Shown here: positions 60,762 to 64,000 of the stretch, piece after piece
Position numbering within the stretch: the stretch's first letter is position 1
How the letters are laid out: every line of letters starts with the position of its first letter
Assembly: GCF_943371255.1 (NCBI RefSeq)
Contig: NZ_CALRUC010000008.1
Span: forward strand, 1-64,000
Source: Ferrovibrio terrae_B
GTDB taxonomy: Bacteria > Pseudomonadota > Alphaproteobacteria > Ferrovibrionales > Ferrovibrionaceae
Reading direction: 5' to 3'
DNA length: 64,000 nucleotides
The notes under the pieces: generated by a model
What the model was told of the DNA's origin: nothing
Seen by the model: the letters and a program-made list of their open reading frames with translations, nothing else
Databases searched by the model: none
Translations under genes and position numbers: made by a program

Positions 60762-61076
60762 ATGATTGTTGAAGAGCGCAATTACACCCTAAAGCCCGGC
60801 AAAGCCGGGGAGTTTATGGCGCTCTACCAGCAGCGCGGCCTGGAGATCCAGACGCGCATCCTGGGCAATCTGATTGGCTATTTCCTGTCTGAAATCGGCG
60901 AGCTGAACGTCGCCATGCACATGTGGGGCTATGACAGCCTGGAAGAGCGTACGCGGCGCCGGTCTCTCCTGATGCAGGAGAAGGAGTGGCGCGACTACGT
61001 TGCGGCCGTGACTCCGCTGATCGACAGGATGTCGAACAGAATACTGGTGCCGACGGCCTTCTCACCTATTCGGTGA
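60762..61076 (+). CDS. NIPSNAP-family protein
   Basis: A 104-residue NIPSNAP protein (MIVEERNYTLKPGKAGEFMAL; HMWGYDSLEERTRRRSLLM). It is a dimeric alpha/beta barrel related to EthD, with unknown enzymatic role; such genes recur in catabolic clusters. It is the first gene of the last transcription unit in the window (NIPSNAP, SDR, duplicated protein, cupin, flavoprotein). Confidence 0.85.
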   Translation: MIVEERNYTLKPGKAGEFMALYQQRGLEIQTRILGNLIGYFLSEIGELNVAMHMWGYDSLEERTRRRSLLMQEKEWRDYVAAVTPLIDRMSNRILVPTAFSPIR

Positions 61077-61118
61077 CAACGGAACGGCGTAAAGCCGCCA
61101 AAGAATGGGATGGAAATA

Positions 61119-61880
61119 ATGAATGCTCGGTCAGCCAGCGCGCCATTCCCGGAGAGGTCGGTGATCGTAACCGGTGGCAGCAGTGGCATCGGGCTGGAAA
61201 CGGCCCGGCGCTTCCACGCTGCCGGTGCGAATGTCTGGATCTTCGATATTAATCCGCCGCCCGAGAGCACCGACTCCGCCATCACGTATATCAAGTGCGA
61301 TATCGGGGACGAGAAGGCGATCCGCGCCGCCGTCGCCCAATCCATTGGCGACAGGCCGCTGCATACTCTGATCAACGCCGCAGGTATCATCCGTCGCGCT
61401 AAAACCGAGGAAGCTTCCCTCGCGGACTGGGAGCTGATGCTCAAGGTTAACCTGACCGGCATGTTCCAGCTCTGTGCAGTTCTTTTCAATAACCTGAAAG
61501 TCGCCAGTGACGCTGCCATTGTGAATATCGCATCGATTGCGGCGCTCGTGCCACAAACGGGCGCAATTGCCTATGGCCCATCAAAAGCGGCCGTCATTTC
61601 CCTGACGAAACAGCTTGCCGTGGAATGGGGTCAGTATGGCATCCGCGTCAACGCCATCTGCCCAGGCATGATCCGCACCGCGATGACCGAACCATTCTAC
61701 AGTCCGGAAACCATCAAGATCCGCAACAGGAAGACGGCGCTCGGCCGTGTCGGCATGCCCGAAGACATCGCCAAGGTCGCATTGTTCCTGGCGGGCGACG
61801 GCGCCAGCTACATCACCGGTGAAGCCATCGTTGTGGACGGCGGCTTCACCGCCACAGGCCTTCATCTGCTGCTGCAATAA
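61119..61880 (+). CDS. SDR-family oxidoreductase
   Basis: A 253-residue classical SDR. It has VTGGSSGIGLETARRF, INAAGIIRRAK (NAAG in place of NNAG), the catalytic AYGPSKAAVISL and VDGGFTATG. I favour the ATG at 61119 (GGATGGA upstream); an ATG at 61110 would add three residues. It is the third SDR of the cluster and probably oxidises another hydroxyl intermediate. Confidence 0.88.
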   Translation: MNARSASAPFPERSVIVTGGSSGIGLETARRFHAAGANVWIFDINPPPESTDSAITYIKCDIGDEKAIRAAVAQSIGDRPLHTLINAAGIIRRAKTEEASLADWELMLKVNLTGMFQLCAVLFNNLKVASDAAIVNIASIAALVPQTGAIAYGPSKAAVISLTKQLAVEWGQYGIRVNAICPGMIRTAMTEPFYSPETIKIRNRKTALGRVGMPEDIAKVALFLAGDGASYITGEAIVVDGGFTATGLHLLLQ

Positions 61881-61918
61881 GCCGGACCACGGCTCGTAGA
61901 GACAACAGGAAACAAAAA

Positions 61919-62764
61919 ATGGCCGCCTTGCATCTCCCCCAAGTCATCGATCACCCCCAGGGGACGACCTACGTCTTCGATTCGGCCACGCATGTGGAAG
62001 CCTATGTCGCCGCGAAAAATCCGAAGCCGGGTTCGGTGATCGTTGCGGCCTCCTATGCCGGCGTGCTCTGCGCCCGCATGGTGATGTCGGCAAAACCGAT
62101 GGCAGCTATCGGTCTCGATTGTGCTATCGGCAAGGACGGTGCCGGAATTGCAGGCCTCTGGTATTACGAAGCCCTGAACGTTCCTGCCGCCGCCGTCGAT
62201 ACCATGACGGCCGAGATGGGGAACGGTACCGACCAGTACGAGAACGGCATCATCAGCCGGGTCAACGATCAGGCGCAGCGACTGGGCTTGGCCCCGGGTA
62301 TGACGGTCAAAGAAGCCGTCGAAGCCATTCTGACGGGGTCAAGGACCCCGAAGGAATTCGATACTGCCCGCCGTCTCGTAGTCCATACCAACGAGGAGGG
62401 CCGCAGCATCGTCTGCACCGACTCAATCGCTTTTGCTCTACCTGAAGACAAGGACCGCAATGTGCTTTGCACCGCAGGCCATACCGGCCGCAGTGTCATC
62501 GAATATTTCCGTAATCACCGGCCCTGGGCTTTTATCTGTTCTGATGGCGGCATCGGCAAGAACGATTCCGGCATATCGGCGCTGGAGGCGATCGAGGAAG
62601 ATGGCATCGTCGGTGCCTCGGTCGACGCGTTGACGGCCCGCATGGGCGACGGCCAGAGCACCTATTTCGATGGCATCATCAGCGCGGCCAACAAGCATGC
62701 CATGGCGAAGGGCGTCCGTATCGGCCAGACCGCCAGGGAAGCTGCCCTGTTGATGCTGAAGTAA
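61919..62764 (+). CDS. Protein of unknown function with an internal duplication
   Basis: A 281-residue protein that I cannot assign. It contains two clearly similar halves. The first has AIGKDGAGIAGLWYYEAL, AAVDTMTAEMGNG and YENGIISRVNDQAQRLGL. The second has GIGKNDSGISALEAIEED, ASVDALTARMGDG and YFDGIISAANKHAMAKGV. Each half also shows a G-A-S-x-x-G or T-A-G-H-T-G segment. No signal peptide or membrane segment is seen. It lies between an SDR and a cupin in the TetR-regulated cluster, so a catabolic role is inferred. Confidence 0.75.
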   Translation: MAALHLPQVIDHPQGTTYVFDSATHVEAYVAAKNPKPGSVIVAASYAGVLCARMVMSAKPMAAIGLDCAIGKDGAGIAGLWYYEALNVPAAAVDTMTAEMGNGTDQYENGIISRVNDQAQRLGLAPGMTVKEAVEAILTGSRTPKEFDTARRLVVHTNEEGRSIVCTDSIAFALPEDKDRNVLCTAGHTGRSVIEYFRNHRPWAFICSDGGIGKNDSGISALEAIEEDGIVGASVDALTARMGDGQSTYFDGIISAANKHAMAKGVRIGQTAREAALLMLK

Positions 62765-62784
62765 TCATTCGACCGGAGATCCAA

Positions 62785-63183
62785 ATGGCAAATACACCGT
62801 TCCTGGAAGGCGAAGAGAAGCTGGCTCGACTTGCATCCCGTTATGTCGCTGTCGAACAGCTTCCGTGGAAACCGACGCCGACCCCCGGCATCGACATGAA
62901 GATTCTGCTGGAAGACAAGGAAACCGGACTTCTCACCGCGTTGTTTCGCTGGGAGCCTGGTACGGAGCTGCCGCTCCACGAGCATGTCGAGATCGAGCAG
63001 ACCTATGTCCTGAGTGGCAGCATCGTTGATGACGAGGGCGAATGTCGCGAAGGCGACTATGTCTGGCGCCCGAAAGGCAACCGGCATCTGGCGCGGTCGC
63101 CCAACGGCGCGCTCGTCATTTCCTTCTTCCTGAAGCCGAACAAGTTCCTGACCGGCAAGTTCAAGGGGCAGGAACTTAAGTGA
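62785..63183 (+). CDS. Cupin-domain protein (ChrR/dihydroxyacetophenone dioxygenase-like)
   Basis: A 132-residue single-domain cupin. The metal ligands follow the usual pattern: LPLHEHVEIEQTYVLSGS and later a histidine in PKGNRHLA. It could be a small dioxygenase, isomerase or a binding protein. Its stop overlaps the GTG start of the next gene. Confidence 0.8.
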   Translation: MANTPFLEGEEKLARLASRYVAVEQLPWKPTPTPGIDMKILLEDKETGLLTALFRWEPGTELPLHEHVEIEQTYVLSGSIVDDEGECREGDYVWRPKGNRHLARSPNGALVISFFLKPNKFLTGKFKGQELK

Positions 63184-64000
63184 CGAAAGGGGCTTTGGAG
63201 AAAACCGAGTACGACGTCATTGTCGCCGGCTCGGGCGCTGGCGGCATGTCTGCGGCTGTGACCGCCGCGAAGCTTGGCCTCGATGTCATCGTGATCGAAA
63301 AGGAGCCGCTGTTCGGCGGTACCACGGCGCGGTCCGGCGGTGTGCTGTGGCTGCCGGGAAATCCGATCTCAAAGGCCATGGGATTTTCAGATAGTATTGA
63401 AGGTGCCCGCACTTACCTGAAGCACGAAACTTCTGCCAGTTACGATGCCGATCGTGTCGACGCTTTTCTGCGCATGGCCCCGGAGGCGACGCAGTTCTTT
63501 CTGGACAAAACGGCAGTTAGGTTCGACCCGCTGATGGCGTTTCCGGATTATCATCCGGCAGTGCCGGGTGCTGTGGACGGGGGGCGATCGGTGGTGGCGG
63601 CGCCATTCTCCGGCCTCGAACTCGGAAAGGAAATCAGGCGGCTCCGTCCGCCGCTGAAGGAAATCACCTTCGTCGGCATGATGTTCAATGCGAGCCAGGA
63701 AATTCAGCACTTCTTCAATGTCACGCGATCACTGAAATCCGCCATCTATGTGGTCAAGCGGCTCAGCAAGCATGCCTACGAGATGCTACGCTACGGCCGT
63801 GCCATGCGTCTGACCAATGGTAATGCGCTGGCGGCCAGGCTGGCAAAGACCCTGTTCGACCTGAACGTCCCTATCGTCACCGATTGTCCGATAGATGCCG
63901 TGATTTTGGATGGCGATGCCGTGACTGGGGTTGAAGTCACCTTTGGTGGCAGGCAGATCAGACTGATGGCGCGTCGCGGGGTCGTGCTGGCCACGGGCGG
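63180..64000 (+). CDS. FAD-dependent oxidoreductase, KstD/fumarate-reductase-like (truncated by window end)
   Basis: The first 273 codons of an FAD_binding_2 protein. It starts at GTG 63180, inside the cupin stop. The N-terminus has YDVIVAGSGAGGMSAAV, then VIEKEPLFGGTTARSGGVLWLPGNP, typical of 3-ketosteroid dehydrogenases and related flavin dehydrogenases or reductases. The frame is open to the window edge. Together with the OYE-type reductase it suggests dehydrogenation or reduction of a cyclic ketone. Confidence 0.85.
   Translation, partial: MTKGALEKTEYDVIVAGSGAGGMSAAVTAAKLGLDVIVIEKEPLFGGTTARSGGVLWLPGNPISKAMGFSDSIEGARTYLKHETSASYDADRVDAFLRMAPEATQFFLDKTAVRFDPLMAFPDYHPAVPGAVDGGRSVVAAPFSGLELGKEIRRLRPPLKEITFVGMMFNASQEIQHFFNVTRSLKSAIYVVKRLSKHAYEMLRYGRAMRLTNGNALAARLAKTLFDLNVPIVTDCPIDAVILDGDAVTGVEVTFGGRQIRLMARRGVVLATG

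Noticed and set aside
1..64000. CRISPR arrays, integrase, transposase, toxin-antitoxin or defence genes
   Set aside because: I looked for regular spaced repeats and for typical motifs of these families and saw none; the repeats present are short, dispersed and intergenic.

Overview
The window is a gene-dense, high-GC stretch of a proteobacterial chromosome. The tripartite (TTT/Bug) and TRAP transporters, a BKACE enzyme, an NsrR-like Rrf2 regulator and the tRNA fragments fit an alphaproteobacterium, perhaps Rhodospirillales-like; this is an inference from gene content, not a phylogeny. No ribosomal, replication, phage-structural, transposase or CRISPR gene was seen. Nearly everything is catabolism, uptake and local regulation, so it reads as an accessory catabolic region made of several modules, each with its own importer and regulator.

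Modules from left to right. (1) 85-6292: D-amino-acid dehydrogenase-like flavoprotein, HyuA/HyuB hydantoinase pair, a TTT substrate-binding protein and a RidA-like protein, all co-directional. (2) 6385-13079: amidohydrolase divergent from a LysR regulator, then a TRAP binding protein, a fused DctQM permease and a class III CoA-transferase. (3) 13632-23256: BKACE, TTT binding protein, SDR and ALDH, then a secreted hydrolase divergent from an IclR regulator, then cupin, HpcH/HpaI aldolase, flavin reductase and DUF6282 hydrolase. Matching 15-bp sites in front of these units suggest one IclR regulon. (4) 23819-35158: GntR regulator, amidase, a polyamine-type ABC importer, 5-hydroxyisourate hydrolase, MFS permease, second amidase, hydantoin-racemase-like protein and dihydropyrimidinase/hydantoinase. 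This looks like a ureide/hydantoin module, and ATTG-N4-CAAT sites link the first three units. (5) 35856-37003: single-domain globin and an NsrR-like regulator. (6) 37068-44918: cysteine amidohydrolase, Rieske oxygenase, amidase and a complete BMP-type (purine-nucleoside-type) ABC importer, joined by short gaps and ATGA overlaps. (7) 45490-64000: TRAP transporter, GST, two EthD-like proteins, TetR regulator, thiolase-like/DUF35 pair, MaoC hydratase, acyl-CoA dehydrogenase, acyl-CoA ligase, three SDRs, an OYE-type reductase, NIPSNAP, a protein with an internal duplication, a cupin and a truncated KstD-like flavoprotein. It is a CoA-dependent pathway for an unidentified, probably alicyclic, acid.

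The most striking observations are non-coding. A palindromic 8-4-8 operator recurs in at least six promoter regions of module 7, which argues that the TetR protein controls the whole pathway. Two decayed tRNA 3' portions (Gly and initiator-Met) lie at module borders, each within about 60-150 bp of a short AT-rich motif that also occurs in two other intergenic gaps. These may be scars of site-specific integration. Four gaps of 550-700 bp (13080-13631, 23257-23818, 35159-35855, 44919-45489) hold these sequences and no convincing gene.
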